Assembly (NCBI GenBank): GCA_959597175.1
Contig: CAUFXM010000012.1
Coordinates: 1 to 39,497, forward strand
Direction: 5' to 3'
Length of the DNA: 39,497 nucleotides
Source: an uncultured Methanomassiliicoccales archaeon
Lineage (GTDB): Archaea > Thermoplasmatota > Thermoplasmata > Methanomassiliicoccales > Methanomethylophilaceae
The first letter of the stretch is position 1, and every line of letters starts with the position of its first letter. Shown here piece by piece: positions 24,213-32,149 of this stretch. Below the pieces are notes generated by a model. It saw only the letters and a program-made list of their open reading frames with translations, searched no databases and was not told the DNA's origin. The translations under genes were made by a program, and so were the position numbers.

Positions 24213-25478
24213 TCAGGCCTTCTGGACTTCGATGCACATTCCAGCAGCGACGGTCTGTCCCATGTCACGGATGGCGAACCTTCCGAGAGGCGGGAACTCC
24301 TTGGCGGTCTCGATGACCATGGGCTTGGTGGGCTCCAGCTTCACGACGGCGATGTCACCGGTCTTGAGGAAGTCGGGGTGGTCGGCCTTGACCTGTCCGG
24401 ACTTGGGGTCGATGGTCTTCACGAGCTCGACGAACCTGCAGGCGGTCTGGGTGGTGTGGCAGTGGAACACGGGGGTGTATCCGACTGTGATGACCGAGGG
24501 GTGGTTCAGGACGACGATCTGAGCGGTGAACTGCTTGGCGACGGACGGCGGGTTGTCGACGGGTCCGGCGACATCTCCCCTCTTGACGTCGTTCTTGGCG
24601 ACTCCACGGACGTTGAATCCGACGTTGTCACCGGGGACGGCCTGGGGCATCTGCTCGTGGTGCATCTCGATGGACTTGACCTCTCCCTGAACGTGGGAAG
24701 GCTCGAACATGACCTTCATGTTGGGCTTGAGGATTCCGGTCTCGACACGTCCTACGGGGACGGTTCCGATACCGGTGATGGTGTAGACGTCCTGGATGGG
24801 CAGCCTGAGAGGCTTCTCGGTGTGCTTCTCGGGGACCTTGAGGTTGTCCAGGGCCTGGATGAGGGTGGGTCCCTTGTACCAGGGCATCTCGGCGGACTGG
24901 GTCTTGATGTTGTCGCCGTTGTACGCGGACACGGGGATGAAGGGGACCTCGTCGGTCTTGACTCCGACCATCTTCATCAGCTTGGTCATGGCCTCCTTGG
25001 CCTCGTTGTACTTGGCCTCGTCGTACTTGACGGCGTCCATCTTGTTGATGGCGACGATGATCTGCCTGACTCCGAGGGTGGTGGCCAGGAAGACGTGCTC
25101 CTTGGTCTGGGCCTGGGGTCCCTCGATGGCGGAGCAGGTGATGATGGCTGCGTCGGCCTGGGAGGTTCCGGTGATCATGTTCTTGACGAAGTCGCGGTGA
25201 CCGGGGGCGTCGATGACGGTGAAGTAGTACTTGTCGGTGTAGAACTTCTTGTGGGCGACATCGATGGTGACTCCCCTCTCCCTCTCCTCCTTGAGTCCGT
25301 CCATGACCCAGGCGAAGTAGAAGGATCCCTTTCCTTTCTCCTCGGCCTCCTTCTTGTATTTCTCGACGATGTGGGGGTCGATGGCGCCGGTCTCCAGGAG
25401 GATCCTTCCGGTGAGGGTGGACTTTCCGTGGTCGACGTGGCCGATGATGACCAGATTCATGTGCTCTTTCTCTGCCAT
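24213..25478 (-). CDS. tuf: Translation elongation factor EF-1alpha
   Basis: This GTPase delivers aminoacyl-tRNA to the ribosome. The 421-residue protein has G1 GHVDHGKS (residues 13-20), G2 around ERGVTID, G3 DAPGHRDF, and G4 NKMD. Two beta-barrel domains follow with DVYTITGIGTVPVGRVETG and the C-terminal GRFAIRDMGQTVAAG. A GGAGGA site precedes the ATG. A separate TATA element at 25530-25541 lies in the gap after EF-2, so this gene probably has its own promoter as well as read-through. Confidence 0.97.
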   Translation of the reverse strand: MAEKEHMNLVIIGHVDHGKSTLTGRILLETGAIDPHIVEKYKKEAEEKGKGSFYFAWVMDGLKEERERGVTIDVAHKKFYTDKYYFTVIDAPGHRDFVKNMITGTSQADAAIITCSAIEGPQAQTKEHVFLATTLGVRQIIVAINKMDAVKYDEAKYNEAKEAMTKLMKMVGVKTDEVPFIPVSAYNGDNIKTQSAEMPWYKGPTLIQALDNLKVPEKHTEKPLRLPIQDVYTITGIGTVPVGRVETGILKPNMKVMFEPSHVQGEVKSIEMHHEQMPQAVPGDNVGFNVRGVAKNDVKRGDVAGPVDNPPSVAKQFTAQIVVLNHPSVITVGYTPVFHCHTTQTACRFVELVKTIDPKSGQVKADHPDFLKTGDIAVVKLEPTKPMVIETAKEFPPLGRFAIRDMGQTVAAGMCIEVQKA

Positions 25479-25529
25479 TTCTATTCCTCCGTTTTATTAT
25501 GGAACGCTATGTGGGCGATAAGGGGTTTG

Positions 25530-25541
25530 GTATATAAGGTT
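25530..25541 (-). promoter_or_regulatory. Internal TATA box before EF-1alpha
   Basis: The minus strand reads ACCTTATATACC, about 55 nt upstream of the EF-1alpha ATG in the 82-nt gap after EF-2. It would allow EF-1alpha and uS10 to be made at a higher level than the upstream genes. Confidence 0.6.
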
Positions 25542-25560
25542 TGCAGACTCCGACCGGACC

Positions 25561-27801
25561 TCACAGACCGGCGTAGTACTTGTCGTCGTAGGGCTCGGGG
25601 TTGAGTCCCTTGCGGGTCCTGATCTCGGTGACGATCTTCTTCTGGAGCTCGGGCGGGACCTGCTTGAATCCCGCGTTCTCGATGGACCAGATGGCACGTC
25701 CCTGGGTGGATCCGCGGATGTCGGACGAGAATCCGAACATGTCCGCGACGGGGACCTCTGCGGTGACGGTGGAGTCGGCGCCCTCCTGGCCCATCTCGAG
25801 GATGGTTCCGCGGCGCTGGTTGATCAGGTTGACGGCGCCTCCCATGTAGTCGGGGGGAACCGCGACGTACAGCTTCTGCATGGGCTCCAGCAGGATCCTC
25901 CCGGCCTGGCACATGGCTCCGTAGATACCGTCCCTGACGGCGGGGATGATCTGGGCGGGACCCCTGTGGATGGTGTCCTCGTGCAGCTTGGCGTCCATGA
26001 GGCACACCTTGAGTCCGGCGACCTTCTCGTTGGCGAGGGGTCCCCTCATCATGGCCTCCTCGAAGGACTGCTTCACGAGTTCCATGGTCTCGTGGAGGTA
26101 CTGGATACCCTTGGTGCAGTCGATCAGTACGTTGTTGTTCTTGAACCCGACGACTCCCTTTGCCTCGACGTCGCTCATTCCGAGGTCCATCAGCTGCTTG
26201 GCAAGGGCCTTGGGGTCCTTGATCTTGGAGTCCACATCGATCTCGTTCCTCCTGATGGCATCCTTGACGGACTCCTCCAGGGGGCTGACGATGAAGTAGA
26301 ACTTGTTGTGCTTGTTGGGGGACTTACCCTCGAACTCGGAGGGGTTGGATCCCTTGACAGACTCCTGGTACACGACGATCGGAGGGGACGAGATGATGTC
26401 GACGCCCTGCTCGTTGATGATCCTGTACTCGGTGATCTCCAGGTGGAGCTCTCCCATACCGGACATCAGGTGCTCGCCGGTCTCGTTGTTGATCTCGATG
26501 TTCAGCGAGGGGTCGGCCTTGGCGATGACCCTCAGGACCTCGACCAGCTTGGGGAGGTCCGCCATGTTCTTGGCCTCGATGGCCTTGGTGATGACGGGCT
26601 CGGAGTAGTGGGACATCTTCTCGAAGGGCTCCATGTCCTTGAGGGAGGACACAGTGCTTCCGGCGATGGCGTCCTTGAGTCCGGTCAGCGCGACGATGTT
26701 ACCGGCCTTACACTCCTCGATGGGAGTCCTGTCGGCTCCGACCATCAGAGCGACGGTCTGGACCCTCTGGGGCTGGGAGACACCGGAGATGTACAGGGTC
26801 TGGCCCTTCTTGACGGTTCCGGAGAACAGCCTTCCGATGGCGATCTCCCCGGCCTGCTTGTCCATGATGATCTTGGTGACCATCATGGCGACCTCTCCGT
26901 TGGGGTCGCAGTTCAGCATCTGCTTGCCGATGTCGGAGTCCAGGTCGCCCTTCCAGATGACGGGGATACGGACCTTCTGAGCGTCGACGGGGCAGGGGAT
27001 GTGATTGATGGCCATCTCCAGCACGACGTCCGCCAGGGGGATGATCTTGGCCAGCTCGGCCTGTCCGCCCTCCTTGCCGCAGTACTCGAAGACCTTAGTC
27101 AGGTTCATGCCCATCTTCTTGAGCTCGGGCCTCTGGAGGTAGGGGATGGAGACCGCCCAGTTGTTGTAGGCGGATCCCAGCGCGACGGTACCGTCCTGGA
27201 GGCTGACCTGCCACTGCTTGTTCAGCGGGGCGGGCAGGATGTCCATGATCTTCTTGTTGAACTCGGTGATGATGTGGGAGAACTTGTCGATCATCATCTG
27301 AGGCGTGAGCTGCTGCTCGACGATGGCCCTGTCCACCTTGTTGATGAACAGCATGGGCCTGACCCTCTCCTTGAGGGCCTGCCTGATGACGGTCTCGGTC
27401 TGGGGCATGATACCCTCGACGGCGCACACGAGGATGTACACTCCGTCCAGGGCCCTCATGGCCCTTGTGACGTCCCCGCCGAAGTCGACGTGACCGGGGG
27501 TGTCGATGAGGTTGACCAGGTAGTGGTCGAGCTTGCCGGTCCCGGGCTCCTTGTAGGGGACGACCATGGCCGCGGACGCGGCGTTGATGGTGATACCCCT
27601 GGCGGCCTCCTGCTCGTCGTAGTCCAGCAGGCGCTGCTCACCGGCGGTCTCGGAGGACATCATACCGGCTCCGGCGATCAGGTTGTCGGAGAAGGTCGTC
27701 TTCCCGTGGTCGATATGCGCGGCGGTACCGAGGTTCCTGATGAGCTTCTGGTCCTTCATCAGCTCGACTGCTTTCTTCGCGTTGTCTTCTCTGCGTCCCA
27801 T
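25561..27801 (-). CDS. fusA: Translation elongation factor EF-2
   Basis: EF-2 is the GTPase that drives ribosomal translocation. The 746-residue protein has the G1 motif AHIDHGKT (residues 28-35), RGITINAASAAM, DTPGHVDFGGDV and NKVDRA. The diphthamide loop DTIHRGPAQIIPAVRDG is at about residue 610, with His as the modified residue. I start at the ATG at 27801, which has AGGTGA 6 nt upstream; the in-frame GTG at 27807 is too close to that site. It lies 17 nt after uS7. Confidence 0.97.
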   Translation of the reverse strand: MGRREDNAKKAVELMKDQKLIRNLGTAAHIDHGKTTFSDNLIAGAGMMSSETAGEQRLLDYDEQEAARGITINAASAAMVVPYKEPGTGKLDHYLVNLIDTPGHVDFGGDVTRAMRALDGVYILVCAVEGIMPQTETVIRQALKERVRPMLFINKVDRAIVEQQLTPQMMIDKFSHIITEFNKKIMDILPAPLNKQWQVSLQDGTVALGSAYNNWAVSIPYLQRPELKKMGMNLTKVFEYCGKEGGQAELAKIIPLADVVLEMAINHIPCPVDAQKVRIPVIWKGDLDSDIGKQMLNCDPNGEVAMMVTKIIMDKQAGEIAIGRLFSGTVKKGQTLYISGVSQPQRVQTVALMVGADRTPIEECKAGNIVALTGLKDAIAGSTVSSLKDMEPFEKMSHYSEPVITKAIEAKNMADLPKLVEVLRVIAKADPSLNIEINNETGEHLMSGMGELHLEITEYRIINEQGVDIISSPPIVVYQESVKGSNPSEFEGKSPNKHNKFYFIVSPLEESVKDAIRRNEIDVDSKIKDPKALAKQLMDLGMSDVEAKGVVGFKNNNVLIDCTKGIQYLHETMELVKQSFEEAMMRGPLANEKVAGLKVCLMDAKLHEDTIHRGPAQIIPAVRDGIYGAMCQAGRILLEPMQKLYVAVPPDYMGGAVNLINQRRGTILEMGQEGADSTVTAEVPVADMFGFSSDIRGSTQGRAIWSIENAGFKQVPPELQKKIVTEIRTRKGLNPEPYDDKYYAGL

Positions 27802-27818
27802 GTTCACTCACCTGGGGA

Positions 27819-28412
27819 TCATCTGGCCGACTGGGCCACCCTCTCGACCTCCTCCTTCTTGGCGACGGAGTAGGAGGTGATGTCTCCTTTGGAGGCGAGG
27901 ATGAGCTCGTCCGCGAGGCACTCGTAGATGGGCTTCTTGTTCTTGGTGGAGGCGTTGACGACTCCGGTGCTCAGGTTCCTGAGGGCGATGTCCAGCCTCC
28001 TCTGGGGGGAGATGTCCACGGCCTTGGGGACGGAGATCCCTCCGAACTGGAGCCTGGTGACCTCCTCGCGGGGGGCGGCGTTCTCGAGACCCTCGATGAG
28101 GACCTGGATGGGGTTCTTCTTGGTCCTGGCGGCGACGATGTCGAAGGCCTGGGCCACGGTCTTGTACGCCTTCATCTTCTTCCCGGTGTACTTCTCGGTC
28201 CTCATGATGTTGTTGATGAGCCTCTCGACGATGCTCAGCTTGGACTTGCCGAACCACCTGTTGGCGTGCTTCCCGCCGGAGTGGGGGACGTTGGTGGGGG
28301 TAAGGTCGATGTACTTGGCGAGACCTCCGTCGTTGACGACGACATCGGATGTGTCGTACTTGCCGAAGATGAGCGCCTTCTGTGTTACGATCTCGTCGGA
28401 CATTTGAATCAT
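27819..28412 (-). CDS. rpsG: Ribosomal protein uS7
   Basis: This 197-residue protein organises the 3' domain of 16S rRNA. Features include HANRWFGKSKLSIVERLINN, the conserved KNPIQVLIEGLENAAPREE, and SPQRRLDIALRNL. The ATG at 28412 overlaps the uS12 stop as ATGA, giving coupling. A second ATG at 28403, giving MSDEIV, is equally possible as it has GTGAGATGAT upstream. The family assignment is certain. Confidence 0.96.
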   Translation of the reverse strand: MIQMSDEIVTQKALIFGKYDTSDVVVNDGGLAKYIDLTPTNVPHSGGKHANRWFGKSKLSIVERLINNIMRTEKYTGKKMKAYKTVAQAFDIVAARTKKNPIQVLIEGLENAAPREEVTRLQFGGISVPKAVDISPQRRLDIALRNLSTGVVNASTKNKKPIYECLADELILASKGDITSYSVAKKEEVERVAQSAR

Positions 28413-28837
28413 CTCACGGGTTTGTCCGTCCTGCCCCTGACCATCTGGTCCAGGGAGACGTTGTTGACTTTGATGACCTTGTAACGGACTCCGGGGATGT
28501 CTCCGTAGGACCTTCCCATCCTTCCGCCGATACCCTCGACCATGACCTCGTCGTGCTCGTCGATGAAGTTGATGGCTCCGTCTCCGACGGCGAAGGCGGT
28601 GATCTGGCGTCCGTTCTTGATCAGCTGGACCTTCACGCACTTCCTGATGGCGGAGTTGGGCTGCTTGGCCTCGATTCCGACCTTCTCCAGGACGATGCCG
28701 CGGGCCTGGGCGGACCCCTCCAGGGGGTCGGACTTCTCCCTCAGCTTGAGGACCCTCTTCTTGTAGCCCCTGTCCAGCCAGCGGAACTTCTGGCGGTCAG
28801 TCTTCATTTTCCTTGCGGTGTACAGACCGTTTCCCAC
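28409..28837 (-). CDS. rpsL: Ribosomal protein uS12
   Basis: This 142-residue decoding-centre protein has the archaeal start MGNGLYTARKMKTDRQKFRW and the invariant KQPNSAIRKCVKVQLIKNGR and VRGRTDKP. It uses a GTG start at 28837, with GAGGTGA 5 nt upstream. It is the first gene of the str-type cluster and overlaps uS7 by 4 nt. A structured leader precedes it. Confidence 0.97.
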   Translation of the reverse strand: MGNGLYTARKMKTDRQKFRWLDRGYKKRVLKLREKSDPLEGSAQARGIVLEKVGIEAKQPNSAIRKCVKVQLIKNGRQITAFAVGDGAINFIDEHDEVMVEGIGGRMGRSYGDIPGVRYKVIKVNNVSLDQMVRGRTDKPVR

Positions 28838-28922
28838 TTTTTCACCTCGAATTTGCTTGATTTTCGATTGGAACGTCGATAGCCCACCCTACGGTGGACC
28901 TCTAATGCTAAGGTGGCTAGCC
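28838..28922 (-). promoter_or_regulatory. Structured 5' leader of the str cluster
   Basis: A TATA box at 28929-28939 (minus CGTTAAATATG) places the start near 28905, giving a leader of about 70 nt. Two alternative stems compete. CCACC (28884-28888) can pair with GGTGG at 28893-28897 through a 4-nt loop, or TAGCCCACC (28880-28888) can pair with GGTGGCTA (28912-28919). If transcription starts as late as 28905 the long stem would be outside the RNA, so the start site matters. A leader-based autoregulation by uS7 or uS12 is possible but unproven. Confidence 0.4.
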
Positions 28923-28995
28923 TCACATCATATTTAACGATATGTCCAGTGCGACTGGAGACGCAGGTATCCCTACGGAGACTATGTAACCGCCG

Positions 28996-30174
28996 TTAAC
29001 GGTACCCGAGGTCGCGACAGGCCCTGCCGAGCGCCGCCATGCCCTCGGAGATCTGCTCCTCGGTGGGCGTCGCGAAGTTGAGCCTGATGGTGTTGAGCCC
29101 GCCGCGGACATGGAACGGCCCGCCCGGCATGACGACCAGCCTCTCGTCCAGGGCCCTCTCGTACAGCCTCATGGCGTCGGTGCCCTCCGGCGTCCTGAGC
29201 CAGACGAACATCCCGCCCTGGGGGTCGTTCCACTCCAGGGACTCCGGGAGCCTGTCCTCCATCGCGTCCAGGAACACCCCCTTCTTCGCCTCGTAGCCGC
29301 GCCTGAGACCGTCCAGGTACCGGTCGTAGTCGTTCTCGGACAGGAACCTGTCCACCACCCTCTGGCAGAACGTGTTGGACTGGAGGCACGACGCCTCGAT
29401 CATCTTCCCGGCCACGGCCCTGAGCCAGTCCGGGACCACCATCCATCCGACCCTCATGCCGGGGGAGATCGTCTTCGAGAAAGAGCCCGTGAGCACCGTG
29501 TCCTCGGGGGCCATGGACTTGATCGTCCTGCCGACCCTGCCGCGGTATCCGAGCTCGCCGTAGGCGTCGTCCTCCACCAGGAGGCATCCGGACCCGCGGA
29601 CGATGTCGGCGACCTCACGCCTCACGTCATCGGAGTAGCTGGCTCCCGACGGGTTCTGGTGGTTCGGTATCGAGTAGAACATCCTGGCCCCCGATGAGAC
29701 CGCTTCCGAGAGCTGCCCGGCGTCCACCCCGTCGTCGTTCACGTCCACGCCGACGAACTCCGGGGAGTACGAGGAGTAGGCCTGCAGCGCCCCGAGGTAA
29801 CCGGGGTTCTCCACCGCCATCCTGGTCCCCGGGTCCAGGAAGAGCTTCCCGAGGACGTCGAAGCAGGACTGGGACCCGCTGGTCATCAGCACGTCCTCCC
29901 ATGTGACGTCGACGCCCAGATGGGTGCGGCACCTCTCGGCGATCCTCTTCCTTAGAGGAATGTATCCGGTGGACACGTCGTACTGCAGCGCCCCGCACGG
30001 GTCCTCGGCCATGACATCCTGCATGGCCCTGGACAGGGCGCCCGTGTCGAACAGCGAGTTGTCCGGGAGCCCCGTGGCAAATGATATCATCCCCGGGCGG
30101 GCGGCCACCTCGACCAGCTCCATTATGAAGGAGTCCATCGTGGACCCCGCGGATCTCGACAGCTCCGGACGCAT
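28996..30174 (-). CDS. PLP-dependent class I aminotransferase (ARO8/LysN-type)
   Basis: This 392-residue fold-type I enzyme transfers amino groups using pyridoxal phosphate. It has MISFATGLPDNSLF, TSGSQSCFDVLGKLF for the phosphate-binding region, IPNHQNPSGASYS, EDDAYGEL with the cofactor-binding Asp and Tyr, and TGSFSKTISPGMRVGW with the catalytic Lys. It matches the multi-substrate group that includes 2-aminoadipate and aromatic aminotransferases. A role in the last step of Phe/Tyr synthesis is possible but unproven. It starts one base after the stop of the upstream gene; GGTGAG serves as its ribosome-binding site. It ends in TAA. Confidence 0.9.
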   Translation of the reverse strand: MRPELSRSAGSTMDSFIMELVEVAARPGMISFATGLPDNSLFDTGALSRAMQDVMAEDPCGALQYDVSTGYIPLRKRIAERCRTHLGVDVTWEDVLMTSGSQSCFDVLGKLFLDPGTRMAVENPGYLGALQAYSSYSPEFVGVDVNDDGVDAGQLSEAVSSGARMFYSIPNHQNPSGASYSDDVRREVADIVRGSGCLLVEDDAYGELGYRGRVGRTIKSMAPEDTVLTGSFSKTISPGMRVGWMVVPDWLRAVAGKMIEASCLQSNTFCQRVVDRFLSENDYDRYLDGLRRGYEAKKGVFLDAMEDRLPESLEWNDPQGGMFVWLRTPEGTDAMRLYERALDERLVVMPGGPFHVRGGLNTIRLNFATPTEEQISEGMAALGRACRDLGYR

Positions 30175-30175
30175 C

Positions 30176-32062
30176 TCACCACCTCATATCGTCGAAGGCC
30201 TTCTGCATCATCTGCGCCGACACGTCCCTGAACTCCGGGTTCATGCGGACGATCTGGTCGTGCCACTGCCTCACCTTGGCCGGGTCCGGCCTTCCCGCGG
30301 ACAGGTCCCCGGGGAGGGGTATGCGCTTGCCCTTGCTGACGTAGAGCCAGATGTCCCCGGTCTCGTCCCTCCACAGGAACGGCAGGGACCTGACCCTCAC
30401 GGGGACCACGGTCCTGTCGGAGCCGTCGTGGACCTCCGCCACCTCCGCCTCCACCGCGTCCGGCGGGACTGGGACGGTGTTGTGCCCCGGGGAGAGGTCG
30501 ACGGTGTTCACGCTCTTGTCCATCATGAAGATGCGGCAGACGAACCTACCCGTGGAGGCCACGTCGGCAACCACGTTGCCGTCCTCGAAGCCCGCTGTGA
30601 TGCGCACGGGGTTGCGGATGGTCATGAACCTCCTTATCGGGAAGGAGTTGACTGTGATGTACAGGGTGTACGACGGGGCGTCGGAGGAGTAGATCTCGTC
30701 CTTGATCCCGTCCAGCGGGATCCTGTAGGTGTCCCCGCCCCAGTCCGGCGTGATGTCCCTCTTCTTGCCCTTGTCGGACCCGAGGAACAGGGTCTTCTTC
30801 CTGGCGCCGGTGACGGTGACCACCAGGCTGTCGCCCAGGGAGTCCACGTCCGCCTCCGGTACGGTGTCCGCCTCGTAGCGCACCGGACCGGATCCGATAT
30901 CGTAGGTGACGGCGGGGACGTTCCAGCGGATCGTTATGTCGGACCCGTGCCTGGAGAACACCGAGGGGCCGTCGTAGGCGTCCCTGGTCCCGGTCTCGCC
31001 GAACGCCGTGTAGGCGAACGCCGTCTCCTTGGTCAAATCGCCCCTGCCCGGTCTGTCGAAGGCCAGGTCGGGGATGTGCACGAAGCTCGCGGACGCCAGC
31101 CTCTGGCCGTCGCATGAGAGGACTATCGTGAGGACGCCATCGCGGTCGGTCTCGAACCTCATGGGGGCGTCGTCGGGTGCGTTCCCCCCGGCGATGACGC
31201 CGCCCGAGGAGTCCTCCAGGGACACCTGGCACTCCCCGAGATCGCGGTTCTCCACCGACACCCTGAACGCGGGGAACGTCGAGAACACCGGCAGCTCCTC
31301 GCCGCCGACGACTGCGTCCACCTCCTGCAGACCCGCGGGGAGCCTGACCTCGCCGGCGGCCTTCTTCCTCCTGGCCTTAGCCTTGGGCTTGGGCTCGGCG
31401 GGCTTCTCCGGCTCGACCGGAGCCTCCGGGGCCTCCCCTGGCTCCTCCACCCTCTCGGAGCGCCTCCTGTCGTCCAGCCAGATTCCTCCGGCGGTGGAGA
31501 CGTCCGCCTTCGCGACGGTCACATCGCCGACGTCGAACGTCTCCGTGACCTCGGTCTTGACCAGCCTCAGCGAGCCTCCTCTGGGGTAGACGATGTACGT
31601 CTCCCCGGACGGCTTCCCCATGGGCAGGCCGATGTTGTTGAAAAAGAGGATGCCGCGGTTGCGCATCCTGTAGACCTCCTTCCCGTCGATGATTATCGTG
31701 AACTGCTCGAGCGGCGATATGCCCGCCGCGGTGAGGTCCAGGCTCGCCGCCCTCGACAGCCTGCCGGTGCCCCTGGGGGCGGATTCCAGACGGCCCATGG
31801 GGACCACCCCCGATGAGCAGTCCAGGGCCACCTCGAACCTGGCGTTGGCGTCGGATCCGTACCTGGGTATGTAGAGCACGAAGCCACGGTCGCGGTAGTT
31901 GATCTTTGGGATCACCGCGCCGAAACCCATCTGGACATCGCCCCTCCCGTCCTGCCTGCGGACCGGCTCCCTCCTGACCTGCCTCTGAGGCATCGGAGCC
32001 CTGTCCTTCTCGGAGAAGAATTCCTCGAAGCTCATCTCGGAGATGTCCTTGTGCCCTTCCAT
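30176..32062 (-). CDS. Hypothetical 628-residue beta-rich protein
   Basis: I do not recognise this protein. It has no signal peptide or membrane segment, so it is probably cytoplasmic. The N-terminal 100 residues include a polar, basic stretch (QRQVRREPVRRQDGRG) and then GFVLYIPRYGSDANARFEV. Residues about 205-240 are a Pro/Glu/Lys/Ala-rich linker (EPEKPAEPKPKAKARRKKA). The remainder is rich in predicted beta strands, as in Ig-like or adhesin-like modules (for example RYEADTVPEADVDS), and ends with a small helical region (PEFRDVSAQMMQKAFDDMRW). It is coupled to the aminotransferase (1-nt gap). A TATA-like element lies near 32090-32105. Confidence 0.75.
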   Translation of the reverse strand: MEGHKDISEMSFEEFFSEKDRAPMPQRQVRREPVRRQDGRGDVQMGFGAVIPKINYRDRGFVLYIPRYGSDANARFEVALDCSSGVVPMGRLESAPRGTGRLSRAASLDLTAAGISPLEQFTIIIDGKEVYRMRNRGILFFNNIGLPMGKPSGETYIVYPRGGSLRLVKTEVTETFDVGDVTVAKADVSTAGGIWLDDRRRSERVEEPGEAPEAPVEPEKPAEPKPKAKARRKKAAGEVRLPAGLQEVDAVVGGEELPVFSTFPAFRVSVENRDLGECQVSLEDSSGGVIAGGNAPDDAPMRFETDRDGVLTIVLSCDGQRLASASFVHIPDLAFDRPGRGDLTKETAFAYTAFGETGTRDAYDGPSVFSRHGSDITIRWNVPAVTYDIGSGPVRYEADTVPEADVDSLGDSLVVTVTGARKKTLFLGSDKGKKRDITPDWGGDTYRIPLDGIKDEIYSSDAPSYTLYITVNSFPIRRFMTIRNPVRITAGFEDGNVVADVASTGRFVCRIFMMDKSVNTVDLSPGHNTVPVPPDAVEAEVAEVHDGSDRTVVPVRVRSLPFLWRDETGDIWLYVSKGKRIPLPGDLSAGRPDPAKVRQWHDQIVRMNPEFRDVSAQMMQKAFDDMRW

Positions 32063-32120
32063 ACTCTAAACACCGTTTCCCCCGATGGGACGGTAATAAT
32101 TAATGATAGCGAGGGAAAGG

Positions 32121-32143
32121 AGCGGTGCCAGCACGGCACCGCT
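32121..32143 (-). terminator. Terminator hairpin after the M13 peptidase
   Basis: AGCGGTGCC pairs perfectly with GGCACCGCT around an AGCAC loop. It begins 7 nt past the stop of the minus-strand peptidase gene and is followed by a pyrimidine-rich stretch (CCTTTCCCTCGC). Confidence 0.65.
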
Positions 32144-32149
32144 GTTTGC

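Noticed and set aside
25966..27873. 635-codon plus-strand frame opposite EF-2
   Set aside because: It is an antisense shadow of EF-2 with biased composition and no domain.
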